Shown: positions 1 through 12,290 of the stretch, in pieces
How positions within the stretch are numbered: the first letter of the stretch is position 1
Layout of the letters: the number at the start of each line of letters is the position of its first letter
Assembly: GCA_020809705.1 (NCBI GenBank)
Contig: CP085826.1
Location: 5,022,001-5,086,000 of the forward strand
Length of the DNA stretch: 64,000 nt
Source of the DNA: Calonectria ilicicola
Taxonomy: Eukaryota; Ascomycota; Sordariomycetes; Hypocreales; Nectriaceae
Direction of reading: 5' to 3'
Notes under the pieces: generated by a model
Seen by the model: the letters and a program-made list of their open reading frames with translations, nothing else
Told to the model about the DNA's origin: nothing
Databases searched by the model: none
Translations under genes and position numbers: made by a program

Positions 1-1412
1 ATGCAGTGACTGCAGCGATGCCACGGCGACAGAGCTTAGGTGCAGGTAAACAGAACTGCGCCTGATGCATCATGACAACGGAGGTGCATGGGTGCGATTG
101 TTTTGGTTTGGGCTCCTTGAAAGCAGGCTAAGTAAATAAAGGTGGAAATAACCCATTGTGTCTTGTGCAAGCGAGAGGATATCCAAGAAATTCCCAGGTT
201 GGAATTATCAACACCAACGGCCCTCATCACCAAGTGAGCGCCACGAGGCCGCCATTTTCAGTTCCATTCTATTTCTCTTCATCTGATCAGCAGCAGCTCC
301 AGCACCCCTGCACTTCCCCAGAGTGTTCTGGCCAGGTTCAACGGAACAAGATTGACATAGCAAGAAAGAGCATAACATCACACCTAACACCCCCCCAGGC
401 ACCGGAACACCCTCGCTCCTCCGTCCATCCCCTGCGTTGTCCCTGGAACCTGTGTCGGAGGCTTGCAGGCGTGGAGCAAGACCCGTGCAGAGGCGGTGAC
501 GGCAACGAACAATAACGAGTGAGGCTTACGAACTGGGGTAGCTGTGGTCCCTGGTTTCCCGGGAAGAAGAAAGAAGTCATAAGAGGAGCTGCCCCTCCTG
601 CGCCCCCTTTTCGTTGACGTTGAAGAAGTTTGTCCATCAAGCAGTTTGTGCTTGTGTCTCAAGCACGTCGATTTCTTGAAAGTCTGCGGGATACCAACCT
701 CCCTTTGGTATCAGGGCTCACATCCTCTCTTTCCCTCCTGCACAACATCATCAACAGCCTCGCTGGCCTCACTGGCCTCGCTTCCTCATTCTTCATCTAC
801 CTTCTTTTTCTTTTCTTTTTTTCTTCTTGTTGCTTGCCGTCGCTCGCCAAACTCATCTCTTCGTCGCCATCAATTTCGACTACCCTCCACTCCCCCACCA
901 AAGCCTACCGTGGTGCCTCTTGTTCTCCAGGGTCTTCACTCAGCAAAAATCGCAATCGAAATCAAATCAACCCCAGTCGTCCCGTGTCTCCACGTCTTTT
1001 CCATCAATAACCACACCTGTGCTCATCTCATTTCTTGCCGCAAATTTTTCCAGCTAGTCTCATTTAACACACAACCCGTTGCCACAGCCCCTACAGCTGC
1101 TGTTGTCCCTTGCCGCAGCGCAATAAGTCAGATTCAACTGGTGCACACCGTTGCTTTTCGTGGCCTCTCCTTGGACCCCTTTTGGCCCCTCTGGTGCTCG
1201 GCAACGCGCGCCTAATCGACAGGAGCTACTATCGGCAACGGAGCCAGTTCTGGCGCACTGTCGTTGCACCGCGCTGGGATCCCTCCTCGAGCTTTTGCCC
1301 CCCTATTTGCCGGATGCGGCTGCAGCGTGGGGTGTAAACAAATGAGACACGCCCTCTGCGAATCCTCTCCCAAAGAAAATAAGGCCCCAGCTGGGCCTGT
1401 CCGACGGCCACC
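1..1412. other. Upstream region and probable leader of the CLIP-170-like gene
   Basis: No convincing protein or RNA gene is visible on either strand; the short open frames lack recognisable protein sequence. From about 700 to 1100 the plus strand is strongly pyrimidine-rich, including a T/C tract near 800-840, which is typical of fungal promoters and 5' leaders. It most likely holds the promoter and 5' UTR of the gene starting at 1413. A leader intron cannot be excluded. Confidence 0.5.
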
Positions 1413-3922
1413 ATGCCTTCTGCCACAACAACCACCCACTTGCGGCCAAAGACGCCTTCAAGAGCTCTGCGACGACCGTCAAACACTGCTTCGACACCTA
1501 ATTTGAAGGCTACTTACGCCTCCCATTCACGATTTGCTGCTCCTCCTCCTCTCCCGCGCAAAGCCTCTCTGGCCGCACTCACACCCAGCTCGCTCGCCAG
1601 CATCCCCGATGTCAGTGAGAGTTACGCTGTCGAGTCAGTCCTGAACGATACCTCCGACAACATGATTCCTACCACACCTGGCCGCGGCTCCGGCGCCGAC
1701 GTAGCGCTCGGCGACACTGTCGATGTCCCCGGTGGCATGCATGGAACTGTTCGCTTCGTCGGATCCGTCCAGGGGAAAAAGGGTGTCTTCGCTGGCGTCG
1801 AGCTGCATCCAGATTTTGCGGCACGAGGCAAAAACAGTGGCGATGTTGATGGGTAAGCCAACTCTGTCCACTTTCTACTCATCACCAGCTTTGGAGCCAA
1901 TTCACTAACCGAACTCATTGCAGTGTATCCTACTTCAACACCACAATTCCTGGCGCCGGCATCTTCTTGCCCGTCGCCAAGGCCCTCGTGCGTCGCGACT
2001 CGATCCCATCCATCCCGCAGACCCCGACCACAAGTTCCTTTGGTGGCTTAAGGGCCGGAAATCAAAACTCGCTCAACCACACTCCCCCAACTCCCGGTCT
2101 ACCAAAGTTCAGTGCCTCGGTCGGGCCTGGTGCCCGAGCACCCAGCCCTCAAGGCAAACGAGGAGCACCCACTAGGACCTCGCTGCCCCGACCTGATTCT
2201 CCTGTGCGCCGGATGGCGATGACCCCCGGACCGCGACCGTCCATAGCAACTCCTGCCAAATCCCAGCAGCCCTCACGATTTGGCAGTCCTACGAACCGTT
2301 TCGCCCAGAGTGCCAGAGGGACGGCAGGAGACCCGAACAAGAAGGTTTCAAGATTAGATACAAAACCAAACTTGGGGCCACGCAGCGCTTCGGCATTAGG
2401 ATCTGCCGGTGGCCTGGATGATGATCTGGGTCCCCTAGGTGTACAGCGAACTATGACCAATGGCAGTATTGGATCAGTTTCATCATTCGGCGCAAAGCTT
2501 CGCCCAGCCTCGCGTGCTGGTTCACGTGCTGGATCCCGGGCAGCATCTCGCGCCGCTAATCCTATCAACGAAGAGGAAGTAGAGCGTTTACGGGCTCAAC
2601 TACAGGACCGTGACCGGCAGCTTAAGGATCAGTCATCCACTTTGGCCGAAATGGAAAGCAGCCTCGTAGAATTACAGGGACTTATGGAGACTGCGGACGC
2701 CCTGCCTCCTAGACGAAACAGTCTCGATGACCAAGATAGTTCACAGCTTCGACAACTCCTTCGAGAAAAGAACGACAAGATTGCAATGCTCACTTCAGAG
2801 TTCGACGCCCACCGAGCAGATTTCCGAAGTACCATCGATACGCTCGAATTAGCCAGCACGGAAACAGAGCGAGTTTATGAAAAAAGAATAGAAGAGCTCA
2901 TGGCGGATATACGGGAGCTAGAGTCGCGAAATGTTGATGTCGATTCCGTGGCCAATCAGCTTAAGCAGCTCGAGGAACTCGTCCAGGAACTAGAGGAAGG
3001 CCTGGAAGATGCTCGTCGGGGTGAAGCTGAAGCCCGTGGTGAAGTTGAATTCCTAAGAGGTGAAGTCGAGCGCACAAGGACAGAACTACGCCGCGAACGA
3101 GAAAAGGTGGCAGCAGCGAATGCTGGCAACAGTGAACCTAGCGTTTCATCAAAAGAATTAGAGCAAAAGGATGACGAGATTAGAGGACTCAAGGCTATTA
3201 TCCACTCCTTGAGTCGAGACGCCATCCCAGGCGAGGACCGCACACCCACACAGCGACCTGGCTCTTTCATTGGAGGCGATGCTGCTGAGAATAAAATCGC
3301 CCGCGATAACCTTGAGCGCCAGGTTGCTGAACTACAGGCCCTCATTGACAAGAAGTCCAGCCGAGAGGAGGAACTAGAGCGTGAGCTTGAGACAGCTCGT
3401 CAAGGAGCCAATGTTGTTGTTGCCCAGCGATCGTCTCTGCGGGACTCCCGAGACACTGTCGTTCTCGCCCAGGCCTATGAGCCCCGTTCCCCTGAAGCCA
3501 CGCACAAGCGAGGCAGTACTCTCGACACAATGCCCGAGAGTGACGTTTACTCCAATGCCACTGAGACGAGCACGCTTTGGTGTGAAATTTGTGAGACTAA
3601 TGGCCACGACATTCTCACTTGCACCAACATGTTTGGCCCAGAAAGCACTAAGACCAACGGCGATATGAGCTCACCCAAGGACCTGACTCACGACGAGCTG
3701 AAGCCACACACCCCCACAGGCGACGGCGCTCCCGCGCCACTCTCTACTCTCAAGCTCAAGAACGGTCCTCCCTCCCCTAATGTCCAAATTATGCCCAACC
3801 CTATGGAGTCCGGTCCTGTAGCCGGCAAGGAGAGTGGAATCATGGATCCAGAAAAGTGGTGTGCCGTGTGCGAGCGAGATGGTCATGACAGTGTCGACTG
3901 CCCATTTGAGGGAGCCTTTTAG
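1413..3922 (+). CDS. CAP-Gly microtubule plus-end protein, CLIP-170 family
   Basis: Two exons, 1413-1852 and 1924-3922 (intron GTAAGC...TGCAG), give 812 residues. A Ser/Pro-rich basic head precedes a CAP-Gly domain at about residues 98-165, with the GKNSG form of the family's GKNDG tubulin-tail-binding motif. The intron falls inside the domain, and joining the exons restores the GVSYF strand. A Ser/Pro/Arg-rich linker follows, then a long coiled coil (about 363-640). Near the C-terminus are two CCHC zinc knuckles of the form CxxC-x4-H-x4-C (CEICETNGHDILTC near 700, CAVCERDGHDSVDC near 792). CAP-Gly, coiled coil and terminal zinc knuckles are the architecture of CLIP-170, S. pombe Tip1, S. cerevisiae Bik1 and Aspergillus ClipA, which track growing microtubule plus ends with EB1 and load dynein/dynactin or kinesin cargo. 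p150-Glued also has CAP-Gly but lacks such knuckles. The start is the first ATG in frame before the domain. Confidence 0.93.
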
Positions 3923-4624
3923 ATCCGACGAGTATATTTCTAATTTGACATAAACCTCATTCGGAGATGGGAGGAAAGAGGCGTGGATCATGACAACAAC
4001 AACAACGCTTGCGAAGACGGCCCGGTGGAAAGACGTTCTTTTACTATCATTGGTGTAAAACTGGCGTGATGAACTTCGCCTTATGCGTGTGGCTTTCTAT
4101 CTTGTTTCCTCGTCTTCACCGTTTTGGGCAGGCCTTGTTTCCTAGGGCCTTCGTTTGGTCAGGCTTTCTTCAGTGATACCATACCCCCTTTCTTTTTACC
4201 AATAGCCTTGAGACTTCATTTCGTGTTTCGATAGGACTTTTGTAATAGAAGACGACATGATTATGTTCATATTGTCTGTTGTTTTAGTAGTCAGTGACCA
4301 ATCATTAGATTTTTCAACATCCCCAACTCCAGTTCAACCTTTTAAAGCGCCTGATATCTGTTATACCCCATGTGTGGAAGACAAAAATAGAATTCAGTTA
4401 ACAGCTACTAGAGCCTAGACAGTGAACCGATGGCCCAAACGTCGTTAGCTTCAATAGTGGTTGAATTAATAGTGTGTGTGGAACAATGCGACCTAAATCT
4501 ACCCCGTGGACCTTGGTTCGTCCACAGTCTAGTCTAGCGATCCACACGCACCCAACCCACCAAGCTGGATATCAGATGTGACGAAAATCGGACCAATCGG
4601 GAATCCTTTGATTATCCGTGTCAG
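3923..4624. other. Intergenic region between convergent genes
   Basis: This holds the 3' ends of the CLIP-170-like gene and of the bZIP gene on the other strand. It contains a short ACA microsatellite near 3990 and T-rich stretches suited to 3'-end formation. No gene is visible. Confidence 0.5.
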
Positions 4625-6158
4625 TCATGATGGTGCCGTCATGGAGGAGTCCTGCATGCGCTCGCCGCGCATACTGTGCCACCATCGAGCACCTTTCCAC
4701 ATGTCATCATCCCACCCACCCACAAAATTATGATACTTTTTAAGAAACCAAACGCTCGGTTCCCAGCTTCGAGCATCCCAGGGGACAGCAGCACCCATAC
4801 CCCGCGTGTTTTGCCGCGAGCCCCAGCAGACTAGCCCACTAAGCATATCATGGCACAGAACATCCTCATCGAGGAGCGGCGGGTCATGATCAAGCGCTTC
4901 CAGAATTTTCCCGCGGAATACCTTGTAGGGAATCACATCCTAAATTTTGTCAGTTGCTTTGTTATTATGGCCAGCCACTTAAAGTGGTGGTAAGAGGGGG
5001 GGAAATATACTATGTAAGGGTGGTGAGCAAAAGTCAATTGTTTATCGCATGGTTGCAAGTCTGGCGCCAGGTTGCGAAACTGGGCCCTGACGACAGAAAG
5101 CTGTGATGAGTGGTAAGGAATTTCGGGCCCGAGGCCAAAGATGCTCCAGCCATCTTCAACAAGAAGAGGCTCAATGTCCTGCATGCCAAGGGCAAAACAG
5201 TTGGCGAAGAGTGCGCTGAAAAGGCCAGTGTTCTTAGCATATTCGCTTGGCCCAAGTTTTGGGCCAGCCGTGGCGGTAAGACGAAGCGCGATTGAAAATT
5301 CCAGGGCCTCCAGCTGGAGCCTTGTACGATTGGGAAGACAGGCACCATCGTAGCTTAGAATAGAGTGTTGAGGGCCAGGGGTGGACAGCTGAGGACTTTG
5401 TGTTGATTCAAGTTGGTGCTGCAGCAGTTGGATAAGGCCTCGCTTCTGGTGGAATGAAAGCTGCTCCGTCGCCTTCAAAATACCCCGGACGACATCATCC
5501 TCGCCGGATGAAGAACCGGATTCGGCGGTGCTCTGAGAAAAAGACGGTATTGCAGGCGGCAACAACGTTGGTCGAGTGCTGTCGTTATTAGGCACCAGTG
5601 TGTTCAAGGGAGAGGTTTCTAGCAGGGTGTGTAGAGTGTTTGTAGTCATTGTTGAGTCAATGGATGTCATTGAAGTAGGCCAATTGTTAGACATCAAAAC
5701 ATGGTGCTGATCTAATTCGATGCCGATGGGAATAATGCTTTCATGTAGACCGGTAAAGCCCAGATCCAAGGCCATGTCTCCTTGGTAAGGTGGTGGCCCC
5801 GGTGAGCCAACAGTATTGGCTTGTAGAGAAGCATTTTGGTCCTGGTTCTCATTTGTATCTTCCGAAACAAAACTCGCACCTGTGGGGCCTGTGTTTTCTG
5901 TTTCCAAAAGCTCGTTTAGAAGCGCCAACTTTTGCTTTCGCTTTTCACCTGTCGGGACAATGCCAGCCCATCAGCCAACGTCTTATAGCTATCGCCCAAG
6001 CCAGAAAGCTACCGTATCCTGACAGGTGTGGCCCATTTATTCAGTGTTAACTTACGGTAGTTGCGGCTTGCTAAACGATTTTGCTCGCGTCTGGCATCCA
6101 AGTTGCGCCTTGGTGCTGACTTCGGCTTTTTGATATTATTGGCTGAGGGTTGATCCAT
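4625..6158 (-). CDS. bZIP transcription factor with DUF3425 C-terminal domain
   Basis: Three minus-strand exons, 6158-6056, 5948-5011 and 4939-4625, give 451 residues. The first intron cuts the basic region; splicing restores RREQNRLASRNYREKRKQK, which has the bZIP N-x7-R DNA-contact spacing, followed by a short leucine-rich zipper (LALLNELLE). The second intron (GTATAT...TTTAG) joins HHPYI to DVIPYKVFRGKIL, the conserved start of the DUF3425 domain's C-terminal block, which continues with LLDEDVLCHDML and ends in Trp-rich sequence. The middle is Ser/Thr/Pro-rich and probably disordered. Fungal bZIP-DUF3425 proteins are nuclear regulators of stress or secondary metabolism in several species, but I see nothing that fixes the targets of this one. 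Both introns keep frame only with the chosen sites. No biosynthetic cluster lies nearby. Confidence 0.85.
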
Positions 6159-6983
6159 AATAACAGATGGCAAGGGTAGTGTACATGGAGTTATAAAATC
6201 AGGCTTTTGTTTATGAAATTATATTTTTCCCTTAGATAGCTGATCCAAAGAAGGGATAGAAGTGTGGTGGATGCCTTGACGTGTGCTCTGGCGGTCAGAA
6301 GTGGGGGTTTTCTGGGCTTTACAAGTCTGAAAGTGATGTCAGTGGTGCGTCGAGTCGTTGATGTTATACTTACATGGAAGACGCTAAATACTGCACTTAG
6401 GCTAGAATTTGCACGAGATGGCTGCCGCTTCTACTACCCTTTAACAGTCTTCGCTTACACCTTCCCTTTAAGAATCGTCACTAAGCGTGTTGTCAAGTCA
6501 GCCACAGTCGATTTGGATACACATCAATGCAGTATGATACCACGACGACCAAGTTTATATGTGGATGCATATATCCACATATATATTCACGAGTAGATCC
6601 ACCACCAGTCATTTTATTATCTCCTCTATCTTCCACGCTATTATTTCATTTCATAAGTGCTCATCGCTTATCACAGCGGATACAATGCCGAGTGGATATT
6701 ACACAAAAAATAGTATTCTAGGCATACATCAAGTAGAACAGACCAAAGAAAAAGCCAGCGATTAGGCGACGACGCACAAGCAGAGAACCCCATCCCTATG
6801 CCAAAATGTCTATAGTATGGGTCAAAATCACCTCCCCTCTAATTTACTTCTACAACTCCCAGATCCTCCTCTATTGCAGTGCTTCCCCATGCAAGACGGT
6901 GCCCCCCGTGCATGTGGACACGTGTAAGTGTGTAATGTATATGCGTGGCTTGCGCCCAGAGTTAAAGAGTGCGCACCCAACGT
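6159..6983. other. Intergenic region upstream of the bZIP gene
   Basis: AT-richer spacer holding the bZIP promoter on one side and the 3' end of URA6 on the other. A short repeat of TATATCCACATATATA type lies near 6560-6590. No gene is recognised. Confidence 0.45.
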
Positions 6984-7658
6984 TTAAAAGTCGGAGCCAA
7001 GCATCTTTGTGAGCGCCTTCTTCGTGTTGCCGAAGACCTCTTCAGGAGATGGGGTGGCATCGAGCTTGACAACCTTGCCTTCCTTCTCAAAGGCGTCGAC
7101 AACAGGCATGCTGGTCTCCACAAAGGTGCGGAAGCGCTTGCGGATACTCTCGGCGTTATCGTCGGAACGGCCTGAGGTCTTGCCACGCTCAAGCAGGCGC
7201 TCCTCCATCACCTGCTCAGGGCAGTCAAAGAAAAGAACCATCTTAGCGGGGCAGACAGACTCTTCAAACTTGGCAGCCTGGTCCATCTTGCGAGGGAATC
7301 CGTCGATGAGGAAGCGGCCCTTCTTGGAGCCAGACTTCTCCAGAGACTCGGTCATGGCGTTTTCAAGCAGCTTAATGGTGACCTCCATAGGGACGATCAA
7401 ACCATTCTTAATATAATCCTTGATGAGCTCGCCAAACTGGGAACCAGGACGCTGTTGCTCGGCACGCAAAAGGTCACCGGCAGAGAGGTGGGTGAAGCCG
7501 TACTCGTTGACCAGTCTCGAGCACTGGGTGCCCTTTCCAGCACCAGGTCCGCCAAGAACGAAGACGACGGTTACATCGGAGGGGTTAAAGACGGGAGTGG
7601 ACTTGGCAGGCTCAGGAAGCTGACCAGAAGACGTTGGGGCATCGAGTTTTTGAGGCAT
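6984..7658 (-). CDS. URA6: UMP/CMP kinase (uridylate kinase)
   Basis: A single-exon gene of 224 residues. It phosphorylates UMP and CMP to the diphosphates using ATP, feeding pyrimidine nucleotide synthesis in cytosol and nucleus. The adenylate-kinase fold is complete. The P-loop [10 protein letters not shown] lies near residues 36-45, followed by the NMP-binding SAGDLLR, the LIDGFPR motif, FFDCP, the lid region [12 protein letters not shown] and the RKRFRTF segment. The short lid and the SGRSDDN motif mark the UMP-CMP branch (yeast Ura6) over long-lid adenylate kinases. The N-terminal 30 residues are Pro/Ser-rich without a clear mitochondrial presequence. The start is the only upstream in-frame ATG. 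It follows a small mitochondrial-protein gene on the same strand at a distance of only about 110 bp. Confidence 0.95.
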   Translation of the reverse strand: MPQKLDAPTSSGQLPEPAKSTPVFNPSDVTVVFVLGGPGAGKGTQCSRLVNEYGFTHLSAGDLLRAEQQRPGSQFGELIKDYIKNGLIVPMEVTIKLLENAMTESLEKSGSKKGRFLIDGFPRKMDQAAKFEESVCPAKMVLFFDCPEQVMEERLLERGKTSGRSDDNAESIRKRFRTFVETSMPVVDAFEKEGKVVKLDATPSPEEVFGNTKKALTKMLGSDF

Positions 7659-7770
7659 GTCTGTTGGTGAAGATATTTGTCAGAAGTGAATCTTGTACAA
7701 ACATGCGGAATCAGGGGCAGTTCCAAGTGGGACTATTGGGGATTAAAAAAAAATGAGTGGCGAGAGGCGT

Positions 7771-8135
7771 TTAAAAATGAGTTGCTGAGACGCTTGGATC
7801 GCGGTATCGGCTGATGAGTCGAAATAAGGCCACAGGAGAAGCAGGGCAGGGTGTTTCGACGAGGGGGAGGGAACAACGGGCAGCGAGTGAGGTAGCTTAC
7901 CTTTGCGACGGTTGACCAGACCCATGTAGCCGAGGGTTCCTAGACCAATGACGGCAAGAAAAGGCCAGAATTTAATACTATCGTTGTGTCGAGGAGGTTC
8001 CGAGGAGTAAGCACGGCGTTGTTGACGGAAAGAACGCGAGAATCCTTGGGAGAAGGTCGACGACGGTGAAGCTCGAGTAGAAGAGCGAGCAGCAGCGGCG
8101 AAGCGCGCCGAGAGGGGGGTCATGCGGGTAGCCAT
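7771..8135 (-). CDS. Small mitochondrial single-span membrane protein
   Basis: Exon 1, 8135-7901, encodes 78 residues. The N-terminus is rich in Arg/Ser/Ala with no acidic residues (MATRMTPLSARFAAAARSS), a good mitochondrial presequence, with further basic residues up to RRAYSSEP. A hydrophobic span (FWPFLAVIGLGTLGYMGLV) is followed by NRRK. The exon ends at a GTAAGC donor in phase 1. The last exon is very short and ambiguous: acceptor TCTCAG before 7782 gives the tail ATHF and a stop at 7771; acceptor CATCAG before about 7815 gives a longer tail ending at 7743; a third site gives a tail reaching toward the URA6 start. The size and layout suggest an inner-membrane assembly factor or small subunit, but I cannot name the family. 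Confidence 0.6.
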
Positions 8136-10255
8136 TGTGACGTTGGCTAGTGAGAATAAGTGATACAAAGCTAGCGACAACACGGGGGGCGAGTGCTCGG
8201 CGCCAGCAAAGCAATTGAGTCCAGCAGATGGAGTTGAAGAAGGATAAACGAAAAGGCCTCGAAGGTTGACGAGAAGCTATTACCGGAGACAGGGTACCAC
8301 AGTGTAATGACAGGACAGATTGGCAGCTCCTAATTGTGCCCCACGCAACCAGGGAGCGCGCGGTGTCACGTGAAAATCTCTGGCCTTTTAATGGTCGCAC
8401 TTTAGATGAGACAATGACGATTGGTAACGAGGTTTTGAATTAAAATTATGATTATGAAACATGATGGAACGGACATGAACACAAGAGACAGCTGGAACTC
8501 AGATGCCCAAATTCGGATGGAACATCTATATATTTGGAAATTGAGGACGGGTCTTGAAGCGGAAGCAGTGGAGCGCCGTTGTGTGGACACTGAGTGAGTT
8601 CAGATCTTCCTGCATACAGCGGTCAATGTAGGATGCTACAATATGTAGGGTAGCTAAGGGAAAAATTACATCCAACCAACCCTTGTTATCTGTGGCATAG
8701 GATGAGTATGAGTAGGGCGGACAGGAAAAAAGGGAGGATAAAAACACCAAGTTCGTTTTTTCAATAGTTTCTTTATGCTCCCCCTTGAGGTATGCTCATG
8801 TTCACCTTATCAACGGCTTATTGCGGATAGTCGTTTATCCCTCCGAGATCTCCGATTGCAAGCCACAAGTGAATCACGGTCAAACCGCACAAAGCGTGTG
8901 GGTCTATTAAACAATAAAAAGGAAACCTGACTCAGAGGTGGGCGCACAGGGAGCTGAAAGATACCAGGCAAGTCATTTTTGGTCTCCCTCGAAAGAAGAA
9001 AAACTACAATCTCTGAGCCTCCTTTTCCCTCACATTCGATCTTAGTCATGTAAGGCGGCTCTTAAGTGGAGGTGGCGGAGGAGCCGTGCTGACTTGGAGT
9101 ACAGAGCTGCCTGTTGCCTTTTTATGCCTTGGGTTCTTTTGGCGACCAACCCAAGAGGGTGTTTCCGGGGCGAGACCTAACTCAGTTGGTGGTACAGTGG
9201 AGCCCTCATCGGACCCTGCGGCTGGACAGGGAGGGAAAAAAAAGCATGGAGGGGGAGTCAATGGTCAGAATTACGACAGGACTTGGGCTGTTCTAGGCGG
9301 TTCTTGGGACCGCCTTTGTTAGTGATGTACCTCAACGCGGCAGCCTTGTTGGGGGCCGGCAATGCGGCCTAGTAGTGAGCAGTTGAAACGTTTCTAATCG
9401 AAGGAGTGGAATACTTGAGAAAGGAAAAGAAGCTGAACATGGAGAAGATGCTGACAAAAAAAGCGCACTCATTGTCCGGAAGAAGGCATACGTGGTGGTG
9501 GACTTGACGAGGCATTGTTTGTTCAGCCAGATGCTGCTTTCCGTCTGCTGCATGCCGAAACTACCCCTGGCTGTTCAGCTCTGCTTCAACGTGCACCCCA
9601 TGGTGCGTCCTGAGTACAAGGTCATGCATTATCAGCACCGCCACAGAATCCAAGTTCTTCTACACAATTCCATGAGGCGCACGCTCCGCCGACCAACGAC
9701 TCTGCCTGTAGCCTCCCTTCTCAAAACCCGTCCGCTTGAACCCCAGCCCAGTGCCTGATCTCGACTTTGACGCTCTGGTATTAATCAAAGATTCCATTTC
9801 TTTGCCGCGGGAATTTCTCCTCTTGATCTCTCGCTGGTTATACACATCCTCGTTTGATTATTTTGACGTTGTAGCAAGCAGCCTTTTGTTTGTCACTGCC
9901 GGCGTCGTCATCCAACCCCTCCGACTCAGAAAAAAAGAGATTCCGAACAACTTCCACAGCCCCGCCACCCGACTGAGATAGGTTTCTTGGTGGACAAGGT
10001 ACGCCTCTGATCTGTCTTCATTTTCCTTTTGCAGGCGCCCGCTCTAGACTTTTTTTCTTCCTTACGTCCATGCGCAAGATTGTTTCTTTTGCTGGTCTTT
10101 TTGCGCCCAACCCTTGCCCTGCCGCTGTCTCAAGTTTGCCTTGTTTTCTAGACTTTACTAATTCGCTTTCTCGCAGAGTCCCTCTTCTCTCCTGACATCC
10201 CTCTTCCTCACAAAATTTTCGACTCTTACACAACCGCCCGAAACCCACCGCAGCC
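8136..10255. other. Long divergent intergenic region with DnaJ leader
   Basis: About 2.1 kb between a minus-strand gene and the plus-strand DnaJ gene. The open frames inside (around 8530-8750, 9050-9320 and 9740-9980) do not resemble proteins. The last 300 bp, from about 9960, are pyrimidine-rich (runs of CTTTTTTTCTTCC type) and probably form the 5' leader of the chaperone gene. I found no convincing heat-shock element by eye. Confidence 0.45.
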
Positions 10256-11673
10256 ATGGTTAAGGAAACGAAGCTCTACGACACTCTCGGCGTACGTTAC
10301 CAACTACCCCTCCTCTAGCGAACTCCGTCTAACACTTTGTCCAGGTGTCCCCCACAGCCACCGAGCAGGAGTTGAAGAAGGCCTACAAGACCGGTGCTCT
10401 CAAGTACCACCCTGGTAAGTCACCGCCCTGATCGGCTGGCGCCTTTTTGCAGTTCCTAACGTGCCCTAGACAAGAACGCCCACAACCCCGAGGCGGAGGA
10501 AAAGTTCAAGGAGATCTCCCACGCCTACGAAATCCTTTCAGATTCCCAAAAGCGACAAGTCTATGACCAATATGGTGAAGCCGGCCTCGAGGGTGGTGCC
10601 GGTGGCGGCGGCATGGCCGCTGAGGACCTGTTTGCTCAGTTCTTCGGCGGCGGCGGCGGCTTCGGTGGTGGCCTCGGCGGCATGTTTGGAGGTGGCATGA
10701 ACCGAGGTCCCCCCAAGGCCCGTACTATCCACCACACCCACAAGGTGTCCCTTGAGGATGTCTACCGTGGCAAGATTTCCAAGCTGGCTCTGCAGCGATC
10801 CATCATCTGCCCTAAGTGTGAGGGTCTTGGTGGTAAGGACGGCGCTGTGAAGAGGTGTACCGGCTGTGACGGTCATGGTATGAAGACCATGATGCGCCAG
10901 ATGGGTCCCATGATCCAGCGATTCCAGACTGTCTGCCCTGACTGTAACGGTGAGGGTGAGATTATCAAGGAGAAGGACCGCTGCAAGCAGTGTAACGGCA
11001 AGAAGACTATTGTTGACCGCAAGGTCCTCCACGTCCACGTTGACAAAGGTGTCCGCAGCGGTACCAAGGTCGAGTTCCGTGGAGAAGGTGACCAAGCACC
11101 AGGTGTGCAAGCCGGCGATGTCGTCTTTGAGATTGAGCAGAAGCCCCACCCTCGCTTCACCCGCAAGGATGACGACCTTCTCTACAACTGCGAAATCGAG
11201 CTTGTCACTGCCCTGGCCGGAGGTACCATTTTCATCGAGCACCTCGATGACCGATGGCTCAGCATCGACATCCTCCCTGGTGAGGCTATTGCACAAGGTA
11301 CACTTCCAACGCTTGCAAATATACGTCGGAATAAAACTAACTTTGATTGATAGATTCGGTCAAGATGATTCGCGGCCAGGGTATGCCCGCCCCCCGACAC
11401 CACGACACCGGAAACCTCTACATCCAATTCAGCGTCAAGTTCCCCGAGAAGAACTGGACTGATGATGAGACCGCCTTTGAATCCCTCCGAAAGATTCTTC
11501 CCTCTCCCGTGCAAAACGTTCCCCCAGCCGAGGCTATGACCGAGCCTGCCGATCTCGAGGATCTGGACTCTCAGACCCAGAACAAGATGTTCGGCGGCCC
11601 CGATGGCATGATGGATGACGACGACGAGGATGGTCACCCTGGTGGCGAGCGTGTGCAGTGCGCATCGCAGTAA
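10256..11673 (+). CDS. YDJ1: Type I DnaJ/Hsp40 co-chaperone with farnesylation box
   Basis: Four exons, 10256-10291, 10345-10414, 10470-11297 and 11354-11673, give 417 residues. The J domain (about 1-70) contains the HPD motif that stimulates Hsp70 ATPase; the second intron splits that Asp codon. A Gly-rich segment follows, then four CxxCxGxG-type zinc repeats ([32 protein letters not shown]; about 147-210) and the C-terminal substrate-binding barrels. The protein ends CASQ, a CaaX box matching that of yeast Ydj1, so farnesylation and partial membrane association are expected. This is the main cytosolic Hsp40 working with Ssa-type Hsp70 in folding, translocation and degradation. The first exon encodes only 12 residues, and all three introns keep frame. 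Fungal annotations often call it mas5. Confidence 0.96.
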
Positions 11674-12290
11674 AATACTAGCACATAGACTCGCATCATT
11701 TTTTGGGTGCAAGAACCATATCGGCGTCACAACGGCGTCCATTCCTGGCATGTCCCCAACACTAAGCAAAATCACCTTGATTGCGGGGGACCTAAGGCGC
11801 AGTTGAGTTAAGACGTTGACGGTCGCAATCTCTTTCAACGTCGCCTAATCATTACCTTCTCGATGATACCAAAACCACGGGAGTTTTTTTTCCTCTCCCA
11901 TCAGCGTAGTGATGATTAAACTTGGGGAGCGGAGCGGGGCAGTACGGAGCAGTGGGGGTGAGATGATATGATGGGGAACTACGCACTTTGACGGATCATG
12001 TTTCGGTCTGATGGAGCATTCGATCTGACTGGAAGGCGTTTGGAGGGTATAGACGATTCAATGAGTTTGGTAGTTGCAGACGTAGACATGAACATGATGA
12101 TTTTACTGTGACTGGGAGGCCCCTCACCATAAAACCAGTGTTGTGGGTCATTTTGTCAACTCGTCTATGATGTAGAGGGAATCAATTGGGGAGCCTTTTT
12201 TTGGAATCATTAATGGAATTGGTAACGAGCATCAGCAAAACGAAGAATCAAAGTAACTGATATTTATGCCATTTTGGAATTTTAGTTTTA
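11674..12290. other. Convergent intergenic region
   Basis: This holds the 3' untranslated ends of the DnaJ and TRM82 genes. A purine-rich stretch with GGAGCGGAGCGGGGC-like repetition lies near 11925-11960. No coding feature is recognised. Confidence 0.45.

Noticed and set aside
10538..11296. 252-codon open frame antisense to the DnaJ gene
   Set aside because: It mirrors the biased codon usage of the highly expressed sense gene; the translation is low-complexity Leu/Thr/Val-rich and no motif is seen.
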